Below, one piece after another: positions 45,601-55,500 of a stretch of DNA of 64,000 bases (position 1 is the first letter of the stretch; each line of letters opens with the position of its first letter). The DNA comes from Yamagishiella unicocca. Lineage: Eukaryota; Chlorophyta; Chlorophyceae; Chlamydomonadales; Volvocaceae. A model generated the notes under the pieces. That model saw nothing but the letters and a program-made list of their open reading frames with translations. It was not told the origin of the DNA and did not search any database. Location of the stretch: contig BDSL01000036.1 of NCBI GenBank assembly GCA_003116995.1, forward strand, positions 248,001-312,000, written 5' to 3'. Position numbers and translations under genes: made by a program.

Positions 45601-46472
45601 TTGCAAGGAAAACCCGTGTACGAAAGCAACGATGTGGTGTTGGGGAAGGTGGCAGATGAGAAGCCCCACGTATCCTTGCTGATGCAAGGAGAGCTCTGGC
45701 AACTGGTGGCCTGTTTCTGGTGCCAACTGGAACCACAGCCATGTCGCATTCCGCGGCAACTCGATGAGAGGTACTTCAGCCGCTGCCCTTCCACAAAATC
45801 GAGGGGCTAGCACCTGCCAAGACACTGTCGCACTCATGGCTAAAAGAGACGTGCGATGGACCAACATCCTTGGGAAACAGGTGCACGTGCGCATGCCAGT
45901 TCGAGTCTCAATACATTTATTGGTTGGTTTCTCCCTTCCCAAACCAGCATCCCCGTGCAGCTGTTGCGGCCAACCAATGGAGTGGCATTGGTACTAGTGT
46001 CATTTGTGTCAGCCGCCGTGCAGCTGTTGCGGCCAACCAGAAGTCATCGGCGTGGCATTCGTAATAGTGGCATTTCATATCAAGTGCCACAACAAGGACT
46101 ACTTATGGCATCCCGTATTAAATACCCTAACATGAACAACATGAACAATACACTAATACTATGACTACTGGTCATACCAGCAGCGCCGCCGTTGGCCGAC
46201 GGACCGCATAATGCTCGAAGGGCTGTATTATTATAGGGGAACGACACCGCATTGCTGCTGTCCGCGGATGGAGCCTTCCAGCAGTGGCACTTGGCACCAG
46301 GTTCGGGTCGTACGGGAAGTGCCCGGGTGGGCAGTTCGCCCCAAAATTGTATGGTGCATTGAGTTGTTGCCTCGGTATGGATGTTGGCATAGTTGAATAG
46401 GACGACGGCGAACACAAGCCATCGCACCGCTGGACGACGCGCTGTTCGAGGACAGAAGTAATGCATGAACAT
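16459..46472 (-). CDS. Gene B: complete giant Pmp-like solenoid / multi-TM membrane protein
   Basis: A 30-kb gene with 51 reconstructed exons and 10,890 coding nt (about 3,629 residues). Exon limits are given in the block entries below. From the N terminus: signal peptide; right-handed beta-helix-type solenoid with Pmp-like F-x-x-N / G-G-[AGL] repeats to about residue 2,310; globular exon (2,310-2,550); cysteine-rich region (to about 2,830); membrane domain with a 378-residue loop (2,961-3,339) and C-terminal bundle. All phases close. The frame is open throughout and family motifs are intact, so B appears functional. It is larger than paralogues usually need to be because its solenoid holds duplicated exon cassettes. 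Likely a surface adhesin or receptor; ligand unknown. The first two exons are the least certain. Confidence 0.88.
19101..20235 (-). other. Gene B: large variable loop exon
   Basis: Single 1,135-nt exon from FFFWNQGRLW to FLTQRESLSFVDANMSLPSQ plus a hydrophobic end. The roughly 340 residues between are rich in Ala, Gly, Pro and Ser and align poorly with A and C. The opposite strand carries a 302-codon open frame here, which is a composition artefact. Confidence 0.85.
20696..20764. repeat. 23-bp tandem repeat, three copies
   Basis: Unit GAGGGACGAACACGGCGCGTGGT repeated three times without change, in the gene B intron 21310-20595. Confidence 0.9.
21311..21331 (-). other. Gene B: 21-nt microexon
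   Basis: Encodes VLIVHYQ, flanked by CTGCAG and GTGCGT, phase 0-0. Same length and place as 6106-6126 in A and 54940-54920 in C. Confidence 0.85.
21674..21701 (+). other. G-quadruplex-like G tracts
   Basis: Four or more runs of at least three G separated by one to three bases on the + strand, in the gene B intron just 5' of exon 21652-21570 (in the template strand of B). Confidence 0.55.
22625..24308 (-). other. Gene B: cysteine-rich juxtamembrane region
   Basis: Exons 24308-24210 (RASKGNYTLRLEL), 23997-23915 (TVPACWLGELSLDGDTLC), 23783-23565 (CSANTYTMG, then C..C....C..GG and GFWHSAANSTILHQCP), 23321-23175 (RCQERWYSYFG then GAYLDVYR) and 22766-22625 (TPLLPDGTFDGFLLDCALWG). Four of the five have the same phase and nearly the same length as in A; the 23997, 23321 and 22766 exons are identical in size (83, 147 and 142 nt). 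Confidence 0.85.
22980..23031 (+). repeat. About 45-bp dispersed motif, copy 3
   Basis: Core GTAACGGTTACAGTGGGTTC, then AGGTAGAACCATCGGGCAC. Lies in the gene B intron 23174-22767, antisense to B. Confidence 0.8.
24836..26045 (-). other. Gene B: globular ectodomain exon and linker exon
   Basis: Exon 26045-25334 (712 nt) begins GSGGAMYSGSPYTLTVLCG and contains YGNELATTPKQIVL and C..GQ.C like gene A, ending VTLNVTVYDALSQVANG. Exon 24909-24836 encodes the linker with QADLLGNP; it is six codons shorter than in A and C. Just 5' of the large exon the intron carries two 24-bp tandem units (26090-26137). Confidence 0.85.
26090..26137. repeat. 24-bp tandem repeat, two copies
   Basis: Two copies of TCCG.GTCAGGTTTGGGTGC.. 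with one difference, in the intron immediately 5' of gene B exon 26045-25334. Confidence 0.85.
26837..29670 (-). other. Gene B: membrane-proximal Pmp exons shared with A and C
   Basis: Exons 29670-29404, 28871-28587, 28334-28152, 27904-27622, 27425-27313 and 27004-26837. They pair one to one with C exons from 63287 down to 60051, and the last three with A's first three exons. Motifs include LLAGNSADTGGGAYI, ATENYALSKQGGALLF, LNRAASGGAVGLQGNASL and FEGNMADVMGGAVGI. Exon 28334-28152 is about 95% identical in DNA to C 62102-61920. The acceptor at 27005 is AAG rather than CAG, chosen because it alone keeps the phase. Confidence 0.84.
27049..27093 (+). repeat. About 45-bp dispersed motif, copy 4
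   Basis: Core GTAACGGTTACAGTGGGTTC, then CCAAAAGGTAGAACC. Lies in gene B intron 27312-27005, antisense to B. Confidence 0.8.
29869..33471 (-). other. Gene B: exon cassette 3, extended unit
   Basis: Exons 33471-33259 (213 nt, TLRNVRAYDNRATVNGGAL), 32976-32866 (111 nt, NFSVNEAYQGGALF), 32446-32321 (126 nt, GAMFVTGYTSNA then ATFERNTAGG), 32140-32078 (63 nt, GINTSFTSNSAS), 31028-30857 (172 nt, AVFDGCRFNLNYADNSGGAI), 30617-30406 (212 nt, DNVAKLSGGAVA) and 30126-29869 (258 nt, LYFANCNLTSNNA). The module that is one 366-nt exon in cassette 2 is here split by an intron at 30856-30618. Confidence 0.84.
31748..31776. repeat. 10-bp tandem repeat
   Basis: Three units of GTGCAAGGGG / GTACAAGGGG in the gene B intron between exons 32140-32078 and 31028-30857. 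Apart from this array the intron (about 1 kb) shows nothing recognisable. Confidence 0.8.
34045..34368. repeat. 108-bp tandem repeat, three copies
   Basis: Units start at ACAGGCTAGCATCGCGCC (34045, 34153, 34261) and are nearly identical, with a few single-base changes. They fill most of the gene B intron 34437-33966. Confidence 0.95.
35910..36127. repeat. About 115-bp direct repeat, two copies
   Basis: Copies at 35910-36012 and 36025-36127 share TAAGGAGGTTTACGGGCCAT and GGGACTGTCAAGCT. They lie in the gene B intron 36287-35191 and run up to near the 63-nt exon 36350-36288. Confidence 0.9.
36561..36743 (+). repeat. About 180-bp dispersed repeat, copy 2
   Basis: Homologous to 4694-4873 (see that entry), in the gene B intron 37328-36351, antisense to B. 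The rest of this intron has an imperfect CTGCCCG...CGGGCAG inverted repeat at about 36469-36505. Confidence 0.8.
38778..40167 (-). other. Gene B: exon cassette 1
   Basis: Four phase 0-0 exons: 40167-39946 (222 nt, VTLRRVSFYDNNAIFRGGAL), 39789-39682 (108 nt, VTFSGNKGFYGGALGV), 39420-39304 (117 nt, GALSAAGF, then LTFEGN and TGGALA) and 38840-38778 (63 nt, TNITDTVFANN). The order and sizes recur in cassettes 2 and 3. Confidence 0.82.
40407..40439. other. Hairpin: 14-bp inverted repeat with 5-nt loop
   Basis: AATAAACTCCTTCG and CGAAGGGGTTTATT pair with one mismatch around TAGCT, in the gene B intron 41058-40168. It stands just upstream of a + strand open frame (40451-40843). Confidence 0.7.
40451..40843 (+). 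CDS. Candidate nested ORF, hypothetical
   Basis: A 130-codon open frame on the strand opposite gene B, inside its intron 41058-40168. The translation is hydrophilic, then has PPPSYIGPSPDLSFFVEL and ends with a repeat-like AWYGPAWPG. I do not recognise it. It could be a small nested gene, a retroelement remnant, or chance. There is no paralogue in the window and no clear promoter. Confidence 0.25.
   Translation: MHKAYRGMTKWQMDFEVQRADNNVSSTDTVDASSDRPTVNEAAQATADTVANELQKYKGLTDRATIAPPPSYIGPSPDLSFFVELNDLAVDPQIAAEVRIVFTAWHGLYEGRDEHDLAWYGPAWPGVLPC
41059..41986 (-). other. Gene B: two Pmp-repeat exons
   Basis: Exon 41986-41855 (CHFESNNALQGGAIF) and exon 41163-41059 (LTFRNNSGNHGGGALYL then an acidic tail). 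Each carries one F-x-x-N / GGA pair. Both are phase 0-0, linking the larger N-terminal exons to the cassette array. Confidence 0.78.
42764..42831. repeat. 34-bp tandem repeat, two copies
   Basis: CAAGGAGCAAATACAAAGGA... duplicated exactly, in the gene B intron just 5' of exon 42710-42439. Confidence 0.9.
43556..43600 (+). repeat. About 45-bp dispersed motif, copy 5
   Basis: Core GTTACGGAGGGCTCCAGACC, then AAAAGGCAGAACT; the most diverged copy. It lies in gene B intron 43739-43512. Confidence 0.65.
44353..44390. repeat. 19-bp tandem repeat, two copies
   Basis: CCCTCAGCGCATGACCCTG twice, in the gene B intron 44398-44076. Confidence 0.9.
45561..46472 (-). other. Gene B: N-terminal exons with signal peptide
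   Basis: Exon 46472-46178 starts MFMHYFC and has a hydrophobic core (WLVFAVVLFNYA, residues 18-29) followed by HTEA, a plausible cleavage site. Exon 45824-45561 follows through an acceptor GCGACAG that keeps phase and contains a Leu/Trp-rich segment (ATWLWFQLAPETG). A second open frame across the first exon lacks a signal peptide but would also splice, so the start is tentative. The intron between the two holds a 63-bp tandem duplication. Confidence 0.55.
45953..46075. repeat. 63-bp tandem duplication
   Basis: Two diverged copies starting CCGTGCAGCTGTTGCGGCCA, in the first intron of gene B. Confidence 0.85.
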
Positions 46473-47949
46473 GCCCTAAACATTGAAGCCTCCAATAGTT
46501 TGGAAGTTTTTCATTTTGTGGGGATCTTGAAAGCGACCGTGGCAAGAGCCTTTTGTAGCGGTGCCTGCCATTAATTGCGACACATCTTGCCAGCTAGGTT
46601 CAAGGCTAGTTCTTGTGTATTTCCTCCAATAACAATCGCAATCGGAATGCTGTTTCCTGAGGGATACCTTACTTTATTAGCTTACCGTACAGTCGTAATG
46701 AATGGTCATTTCGGCCCATCCTGCTAATGCACCTTGACATAGTAATAGTGTGCTTTTAGTACTTCATTTTGGCACCCGAGCGCAGTATGCGGAACCGTAT
46801 TGTGGGAGTGTAGCTTATCTTTTGAGGTAGGGGAAGGTAGGGCCCCTACCTACTATCGGTAAGCGTCCAAAGCACAAATAGTAAGGAACACACACTAGGT
46901 TAGAAACGAATTTATTCCTTACAAGGGTGTTACGAACGCTATCATAAGCTGTTGGACAGCGTATGGAGCAATGGAGGGCGGCGGCTGCTCTCCAATCCTG
47001 GCAGCTTGATTAACCCCATAGCGCGTGAAGGATATCATAATATTTCATTAAACGCGGTGCAAATGACAACCAGCTTCCTCGCAGAGCGATTTCGTGTCGC
47101 GTACGGTAACTCGTCGGTCAGGGGAAAGCGCTCGCCTCCAACCGGAACCTTTCCACAAAACGTGGGTGAATGCCAATTTGTTGTTTGAGTTGTCTGGACC
47201 TTACAAGACGCGATCATGCTCGCCGGCTATCTACACATGTATAGGGACGAGCCTGGACGAGAGGCGAAACCTTGGCCGCAAACTTTGCACGCAATCGCGT
47301 GGTACTATTTCGTGCGAAGTACGCGTTCAATGCCTTCCTCATCCTAGACTCCACGTTCAGATTTCCAAGATCTACGACCCAGACGCTGACAAGAGTGAGT
47401 GTCCATGGAGCACTTTTTGCGGCATAGCAGTGCAAGGGCATGTGATGGGTTCCTTGGTTGTTAGCTTCATCATATTGTTCCCAACGGGAAGGGATGGATG
47501 GGAGCGTGGACCCATGCAAATATGCAGTATTTGAGTTAAACACAACATACGTTGAAACGTCACGGCCGTCGCATCTTGGTGCTTCATGAACGGGCTGATA
47601 GACAGCAGCTATGTTTGTAGGCGTTGGGCAAGCGTTATATGTACGCAACGTAACTGTACTTCATGACAGTTGAAGAATTGTTTGTCAGCTTCCTACTAGA
47701 CGCTGCGAACTTCATTCGCGCAGGTACAAACAACAAGTTGCTGTCGCGTTATACGCATGGCTCTCCCAGGTAGCGACTATGTAGTGGGCTCTGCGACACA
47801 AGCACATGATGTTATCGTACATCGCCATTTGCCTTGATACACCGCATCATGGTCGTTCCACATGGTGGTTTCCAGCAGTGCTTGGGTGTTTCCGCACTTT
47901 AGGAGCGGATATTGGGCTAAGTAACATCATTATGTGGGCCTGAGTGCGG

Positions 47950-48290
47950 CCAATGACCCCCTTCGACCGACCCTTGGTCAGTCGACCGAAAAAATACACT
48001 GGGTTCGCGATTCCCGCAATCGATTGCCCCAGGTGCAAAATGATCCAAATGCGATAACAATCGCCCATGCAGCTTTTTTCGTGGGTCAACCGGCCGGAAA
48101 AAAGCTGCAGTTGCGCAATCCCCAAAATAGCCCAAGGTGCAAAATGGTCCAAACGCAATAGCAAGTGCGGTTTAATAGCTTTCTTGTCGTGGGGCAGGTT
48201 TCGCGATTCCCCAAGGGCAATCGAAAGCCCAATGTGCAAGATGGTCCAAGCGCGATGGTCCAAGCACGAAAGCAATTGAGGTCCCATATT
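47950..48290. repeat. Degenerate repeats with GGTGCAAAATGGTCCAA core
   Basis: Three diverged units of roughly 90-100 bp, each with a CGATTCCC..AA start and a (G)GTGCAA.ATG.TCCAA core (near 48030, 48137 and 48233), plus shared GCAATAGCA-like ends. The left edge has a short palindrome (GACCGACCCTTGGTCAGTC). Confidence 0.65.
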
Positions 48291-48648
48291 TGTCTTTGTG
48301 GATCAGCCGTGCATAAGTAATAGCATAGCTGACTTGTGTTAACGGCGCCATAGCGACCTGACCACTTCCTTGCCTCGGTTTCCTTTTCCTGTACTACCCG
48401 CCGGATACCCTCGATCGTGACCCACGATTGTGATCTTCCTTCCCCCCTTCCCACTGCCTTTTACCTCCAGGACTGGTCTAGAAGCAGCATCACTACTACC
48501 TAAATCATTCATTGGACCGGGCAAGAGAGTTCGGCTATAGGAAGCCCGTTTTTGGCAGAGTCAACCAGACTAGCTAGACATGGATCCTCTTCGCCAATCC
48601 ATAAACCTGCACTGTTCTTTGTATCATACGGACAGACAACTGCGGGCT

Positions 48649-48738
48649 TTCCTTCAGCGCGTCTAAGACTCGCATCGCTGCAGTCAGGAACCATCCTTCA
48701 GCGCATCTTACACTCGCATCGCTGCAGTCAGGAACCAT
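48649..48738. repeat. 44-bp tandem repeat, two copies
   Basis: CCTTCAGCGC......CTCGCATCGCTGCAGTCAGG.. duplicated with a few changes. On the - strand it lies in overlapping short open frames (VPDCSDAS repeated) of unknown nature. Confidence 0.85.
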
Positions 48739-49215
48739 CACGTGTGCATACCTCGTCACAAGGCGAACGTTCCCTATATCGACACGCGACATATCGGACC
48801 CGTCGCAGGTCGCTGGCTCTTCTTCCATCAGCAGCAGCTCCAACAAAGGGGCTTTGAAACACGTTTCATCGATTAAGGCTGCCAAAAGGATTATTGCGAC
48901 CCGGAATTGACTGGTTGGATGACACGAGCGGTGTACCTAGCCTTCGACGATATCAACCCTGGCAGGTTCTGGCCGCATCGCGGGGCAGTGTATAGGTTGC
49001 ATTGGGCATCAAGATGTCACTGGAGGCAAGCCACTGCCTACAATATACTGTTAGCTTCTATGGCCACAATATTGGGAAGCCGGCATGTAGTGGTCCTGCG
49101 ACGTCCGAGTTCGTGCGTGCGTAGGCAGGGCTGACAGCCTTGCCACGGCACAGCACGTATCTTGCACATCAGGTGCCGGTTCCGATACCTGTGTGGCCAC
49201 TAGCGCTGAAAAGGC

Positions 49216-49695
49216 ATGTTCGAGGTGTCGGGAATGCACTTCCCCGGCTATAGTCCAGCTGCGCCAGCTGTACATGTTGCCCATGCCATACCGCCATTTC
49301 CGAAGCCGTCGCATTTACTGCTCCCCACTGCTGAGCGGGTCCTGGTGTTCTCACACGCTGCGTCGATCACCTGTTGTGTCGTGACAGCCTGTCACCTTCC
49401 ATTGCATGCATTCCTTCAAACCACGCTCCAATGCGTGGATCCAGTCTGTGCCGTCTATTTCGTCCAGAGCAGCGACGGTCTTGTGCTACTGGCCGCAGTC
49501 GAGTCAGCTCGGGTGATAGTATTTACCACCACGCACCACGCCGATGCGTGCTTTGATCTGTTCCCCAAAATTTACGAGTCTAGGTGGCGAGGTCCCGGCA
49601 TACCTGGGCATACAGTCTTCGCCATACCACTAGCAGTGGCGCGTACGGAAACCGACTCCACAGGGATAATTCTTCCAGTCACAGATGCTCGTTGA
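49216..49695 (+). CDS. Candidate ORF, hypothetical protein (159 codons)
   Basis: An open frame with reasonably even amino-acid use and mixed C/G third positions. It contains PTAERVLVFSHAAS, VYFVQSSDGLVLLAAVESAR and PGHTVFAIPLAVAR and ends at TGA. I do not recognise the family. It could be an exon of a larger or decayed gene, since the upstream frame continues without a clear start. It sits convergent with gene C. Low confidence that it is expressed. Confidence 0.25.
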   Translation: MFEVSGMHFPGYSPAAPAVHVAHAIPPFPKPSHLLLPTAERVLVFSHAASITCCVVTACHLPLHAFLQTTLQCVDPVCAVYFVQSSDGLVLLAAVESARVIVFTTTHHADACFDLFPKIYESRWRGPGIPGHTVFAIPLAVARTETDSTGIILPVTDAR

Positions 49696-50423
49696 GAGAT
49701 CGCGGTCAACTGAACAGTGACACCAGGCCCGCATCAATTTTCAACGGGGGGTGGCCACGCAACCAGGGACGGCCACGCAATACTACTCATATCCCCCATC
49801 CGCGTACCTTGTTTTGCTTCTAGTATTAGTCGCCCTTAAATGATTTGAACAAAATAAAGCCCTGGCATAAATACATACCGGTATTCACTTTCGAAGGCAT
49901 GCATCGCTACGGGATGCAAATAAAGGGAGAAATGGCACACAGAAAAAAAATGCCTAATTATATCCGCCAAACTTCGTTGCCGCCGGAGCGATTTGGGGCC
50001 AGCGCAGGCAGCCGCTCAGCTCGCCTCGCCCAGCAGCCAACACTCAGCGCTTGAGACAAGTAAGCGACCCCCTCTCCGGTTATATGTATGTATGCGTACT
50101 ATGCCGACCCTTTATGATGTTCCTTTTCCATCTCACTCCGATGTGCAATAATCCCAGAAGCGTCTCGTGCCCGATTGGGGCCGCTGCTGGTGCCGGGCCG
50201 GTGAGGATTTCGGGTGCGCAAGCATATCCAGGTTGCTTGCGCCGGACAAGGCGGGATACCAAACCAAGCATGGCTACCAAGGGGAAGTCCGCATGAATAA
50301 TGACTACATAATCCTATCTAGCTAGGACGGCTGCATCCCGCCTCAGATACGACAGGCTGACTGGCTGCATCACCACCACCCTGTATGTAGGTAGCTGGCA
50401 AACCTACAGCGTGCACCAGCAGG

Positions 50424-52585
50424 TCAAGGTGTGCGCCCCATCCATTTCTTGATCTGTACATGCGCTGACTGTAGCTTTCCTGTCCAGTTCACGGCTCGAC
50501 CTCTGAATCGAGATGTGATGTTGTTCGCCAGGAGCCAGATGAACGCAAGGATAATGGAGCAGTTGATAATCAGGATGATGGCACCCAGCAGGGCTTCCGT
50601 GGCCTGAACGAGGACGGAATAATAGGAAAGTCGCACAAAGTAAGCTGAAAGGACTAGGTGGATAGCATAAAGGCAGGTCATTGTGCTGCCCTGCCTGTGC
50701 TTGAAGATTTACGAGCCAAAACCATCAGGAGACTTCGCTCAAGCGACGAGAGAAAACGTTGCTCGCTCTATCCGCGACCGTGGTGGAAGCATTGCGTACC
50801 GAGGACGTCGTGGACACGATGCTGATGCTCGTGAGCATGCCCAACATGACCGTCAGGCAGATGACCCCCAGCGACAGCAGCTGTAGGTCGGTGAGCTCAT
50901 CGTGCAAGAGCGGACTAAAGAAAGTGTTACTCATGAGGATCAGCATCAGGATCACCTGCATAGGGTTTTAGGATCAACATCAGGCGTAACAGGTGTGACA
51001 GCAGGTTAAGAGGTTGGTGGTAAGTTAGTACAAGGCTGGCATGAACATCATCGTTCGTATAACCCAATGCAAAGGTGTGACCCGCCAATAGTACGCTGCG
51101 GTACACTCCATCGAGATGACGAATTGGAAGGTTAGACATCCAAGGCAAAACACTGTTCAGTCAACCTAGCTGGTCTGCCTTGTTACCCAGGTGTTCAATG
51201 TTCAATTCCTTCGTTGGCGTCCACACGCTTTACACATGGCTTGGATGCATCAACTTCAAGCCGCACCTCCAGAAGCAGCGCCTGGCGAAACACCACAAGG
51301 GCGCGGCCAAACACCTCAACAACCACAAGCAGCAATATCTGCGCCTGCGAGAGGCTCTCCCAAAAGTAGTATTTGTCCCTGCACCGGCACACGCACAGGG
51401 ACATGTCGATGAAGTTAGGGTCTTTTACACTCTTTCTCGTTTATTGCAATCTGAACATACATTACGCCACCTCTACACAAAGCGGAGCTTGGGCTGGAAA
51501 GTGCATCTGTCTGCGAAATACTGCAACTTATTTTCAAGCTGTCCCAAGCTGTCGCGCCAGGTCTGCAGTCAAACTTGGCCGCCCACGCACATCGAACCAT
51601 CAACAGCTGTGGCGGTGAATCGAACATATCCCGAATCCCGGGTCAAGAACGGTAACTCGGATCAACAAATTGCCTGATAACTGGTTGCAACTTGCTGGAA
51701 GTTATTTAATAGACGGGCCTGCAACAGTGAAGGTATGTACTAAGTTAAACTCACTTGTACGAGCGATAAAGGAATCCGTACACCTGTACGACCGCCACCT
51801 CATGCAGACGTTTGCGGTGCGCAAACGTGATTTTGGCGCAAATCAGCGGCATAGCCAGGCACAGCACCATTACTGACACCACACCGATGGGGACCCACCT
51901 GCGGCATGGGAGTGCAGGTTGGGCTCATGCATTCTCCCTACTCCTTTCCCTCCAGGAACGCGATTCAGAAGCTTTACACATGCTACCCTTATGTACCACC
52001 GGATGGTGTTTGGAATAGCCTTCGCCCCCTGGTGCTTTTTGATTTGCCATGGAATCCTCGTAACATGTTGCAAGCACCGCTCCTCACCATGCGAGGGCTG
52101 GTGAGCTCCATCAGGCAATGGGATCACAGACATCATAAAAAAACTTACAACGTGAGGTGGCGGCCAGTATAGCATTCCTGGTTCATATCTCGGACCCAGT
52201 AACCGTATTTCCAAGTGGCCTGCGCGTTCAGATAGGTGAAGGATTCTGATCTCGATAGGGCATTAGTATTGATAAACTGGTTGGGTTGGCTGCCCGATAA
52301 AATAAAAGCTGGCATGTAGTTCATCTGGGCAGTAGCAAATAAGCAGACAAAGCAAGGCATGAAGTTGTAAGGCGAGTTGTGTCATTCAACCATGGGAAAC
52401 GGCAACACCAATGACAAGGTACCAGCCTGCTAGCGAGAGCATAACGCGAGATACATATACTACTATGATGTGTGACATACCCGCTGATTCTGTGGGTATT
52501 CTCCGGCTCCATTGTCCAGCTTGTAGCACGAGAAGATGGACAGCGCCTCCGTTGCCCAGGTCGGCATGAGGACGAAGGAGGTCAC
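50424..52585 (-). other. Gene C: C-terminal membrane bundle, short tail
   Basis: Exons 52585-52481 (FVLMPTWATEALSIFSCYKLD), 52219-52149 (GYWVRDMNQECY, donor GTAAGT after two codon bases), 51898-51755 (VGVVSVMVLCLAMP-like helix, VYGFLY), 51378-51267 (YYFWES), 50955-50800 (SNTFFSP) and 50600-50424. The last exon is 177 nt against 315 in A and 288 in B. The frame stops soon after the final helix, removing roughly 37-46 residues of tail. Confidence 0.85.
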
Positions 52586-55500
52586 CTGCGGAACGTGGAG
52601 TACACGTGTTGGCAAACGGGAATACGAGATAACTGTCAACTTCTACGGGGCCATACGAAATTAGCAGCAGTTGAATATCGCACCGTTTGCTATCACCCAA
52701 GCTAGATCCCTCCCCTACCTATGCGGTTCCACAGCCCACACATAAAGTAGTCCACAAAGACCCGTCCCCCGCATACCCTTGCACACCTAGCTAACCCTGC
52801 AGTATTCAGCCCTACATCTCCCTTAGGTCCGGACCCACCATGAGTACCAAAAACAGCTGCGACGACAGGCTCATGTTGGCATCCATGAAGGACAGCGACT
52901 CACGCTTCCTAAAGACTGCGAACCCGAATTTGATTCTTTTACCCTCAGTGCGATTAGCCAGCTTTGGGTCAGGCATGTTCGATGGTATAGAGGATAACCT
53001 GCTCAGCCGCTGATCTTCGGCCTGCTGCTGCTGTGCCCCCCCTTCACTATTTGCATCATCACCAGCGCAACGAGCGCTTTCAGCAATAGGGGAGGGCATC
53101 CCGGTCTGTCCGTAGGGAGGTGTTTGTTGCTGATGTACCTGCTGCATCTCTGCAGCCCTGGTAGGATTGGATACCGCTTCATGGCTCCCAGCAGAGAATG
53201 AAGGCCTCCGGGGGGGCGACCTGCTGTTGTTATCGATCTGCTGGTTCTCCAACAGATCGACAGCAATGCCTACGTTGCACCCACTGCTGGCCATCGCTAA
53301 CCGCCGTTGACCAGAATGAGGTGGGCCTCCCGGCAAAGGAGGTAATGACTCATTGGCAGTACTCCCGCTGAGCACCACTTCACATCCATACTCTGGCCTG
53401 CTCTCTACAGCCATGTTTACCCTGCTGCTGTCGCACGAAGGTGCCCTAGGAGCGTGGCCGATAGGCGACTCCACCTGTGCAACGATGGTAGTGGTTCCAG
53501 CGCGGCTGACGCAGCTGCTAACCGGCAGCTGCTCCAGCACGACCTCCACTGCGGCCGCTGAGGCGGCCTGAGGTCTCAGCCACTGTGCGCAGTCCAATTG
53601 CGGCTGGTCGACGGAAATTGCCGTAAATGGCACTGACGAGCCTGCACCTACTCCACCAAAGTTTCCATCTGCTCTCGCACCAACCGAGTTGGCGCCTTGA
53701 AAAATTCCGCCTGCCATTACCTCCAGAGCCACTGATGGTGCACGTGCTTTCACCAGAGCGGCCCCCTCACGCAAGCTGGCCTGTCGTGGTCGCATAGGCC
53801 ATGTGGCTACAGACACCTCAAAGAAGTCGTTGGGAGCACGCGCCTTGCCAATACTTGGTTTCATACTGTTGCTGTTCGTACGAATCGATTCCTGAGCCGC
53901 AATTGGGTTGATAGCATGGTCTTCGGTGGCACCGCTCTCCGGCGCCATCAAATCAATGTGCGCCAAGATTGTGCTGCTTTGAGACGTGCTCTTTTGAAGC
54001 CGCCGTTCGTTCCACCAACAGCCCTGGTTCCAGTAAATGAACCTGTGCGTTACGGTTTCACGGATTAACGGTCACGCGCAGTAGTCAACGCTACGTATTT
54101 CCGTGCGTGCTTGCCGTCCCCAAATTCAAGCATGGTAAAGAAGGAAAATGCAAACAAACATGTATGTCTAGTTGTACAGTGATGCATGAGCCGAAGACGT
54201 GATGGACACATTACCGCACCTGCCGCTTAGTGTAGTGCTTTCCTTGCGTTGAAGCGTGGGTTCTCCCCCCTAGGGACACATCCCTCCAGCAACTAGTGCG
54301 ACAACGCACGCACCTTACGGTCCAGAGTAGCATAACCACGAGTACGGAAAATATGGGCAGCAGCAGCCCTGCCATCACCTGCACTGTCGCATGTGTGGCC
54401 GAGTCGGCTCCTGGCCACAGGCAGCTGGGAGAGTAGACTTGCTTTACGCTGCCGAGTACACTGCCCAAAGCGGACTGGAGGCCCACCACCGAGTTCGGCC
54501 AGCCCATGTTTATACGTGTTGCGATCAGGAAATACTGACGACACCCATCGCCAAAGATGGTGAGCACGTAAGGAAGCAGGGCAGGAAGTACGATTGGTAA
54601 TAAGTATCTCAGAAACGGGGCAATGGAAGGACCGCGACGCCGTGTGTGTATGACGAATGCTGCTATGCAACTGCTATATGCACATTGATGCAAAACTCTG
54701 CGACTATACTATAAAACCACACTTTAGTTTTTCTGCTGTAAAAGGTATCCCCTGCTTAATGATGACTTCTTAAATTCGGACTGACATAGACGGTTTTTAA
54801 ACGTTTCTAGGTACGTACGTAGTTGCCGAACCGCTGCCGAACTGAGGCTGACTTTCAAGGAGTTTACTCCCAGCAGTACGTAGCACGCAAATGGTATCGT
54901 CTCCCGCCGCTTGGCTCACCTGGTAATGAGTAGTGAGCATCTGCATGGCCGGAGGGCATACCAGTTGATGGGCAGAGATCAGGTTTGGCGGTAGTGAGGA
55001 AACCCCTACAACCCTGGTTATCGTAGCTAGGTAACTAATCATCTCATACGACAAGCAAAAACCTATTCAGAAGCAGCAGGAAGTAGGTGCGCGCGTACAT
55101 ATAAATATTACTCCCATGGCCGACAGGGTCGGTGCTATCGCGCATGCAGGGTCGGTGACACCCACTACACGTGCTTGCCTACGTACCTTGAGAGAATCGG
55201 CAGCCGGCACTCCCTCATCTTCCCATGCATACCGGTAGTCCGTCAGGAAGGTCATGAGGACGGAGAAACCTGTACATTGACAACATAAGCTGAGGTATTA
55301 AAGCAACCGGTGTTTTGTACTAACTAATAAAGTGTTTCAAATTAATTACTCAATTATTTGACTAAATAATTATCAACCAACATTTTTTCGAGATGTACTA
55401 TATAGTTGCTTAGTGTGAATCAAGTACCTGTTATTCACAAAACAATTTCGTTGACTAGGTTGTAACTCGATCACAACTTTTTATTTATCTAACTGGCAAA

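Larger units (their letters stand above)
46473..50423. other. Intergenic region between genes B and C
   Basis: 5' flank of B and 3' flank of C. No conserved protein was found. It contains degenerate repeats (47950-48290), a 44-bp tandem pair, and a few open frames, of which 49216-49695 (+) is the most coding-like. No clear TATA box was found upstream of B, and no TGTAA lies within about 1.7 kb of C's stop. Confidence 0.45.

Noticed and set aside
46172..46495. Alternative reading frame for gene B's first exon
   Set aside because: It lacks a signal peptide. The other frame has one and also joins the next exon in phase through acceptor GCGACAG. Not fully excluded.
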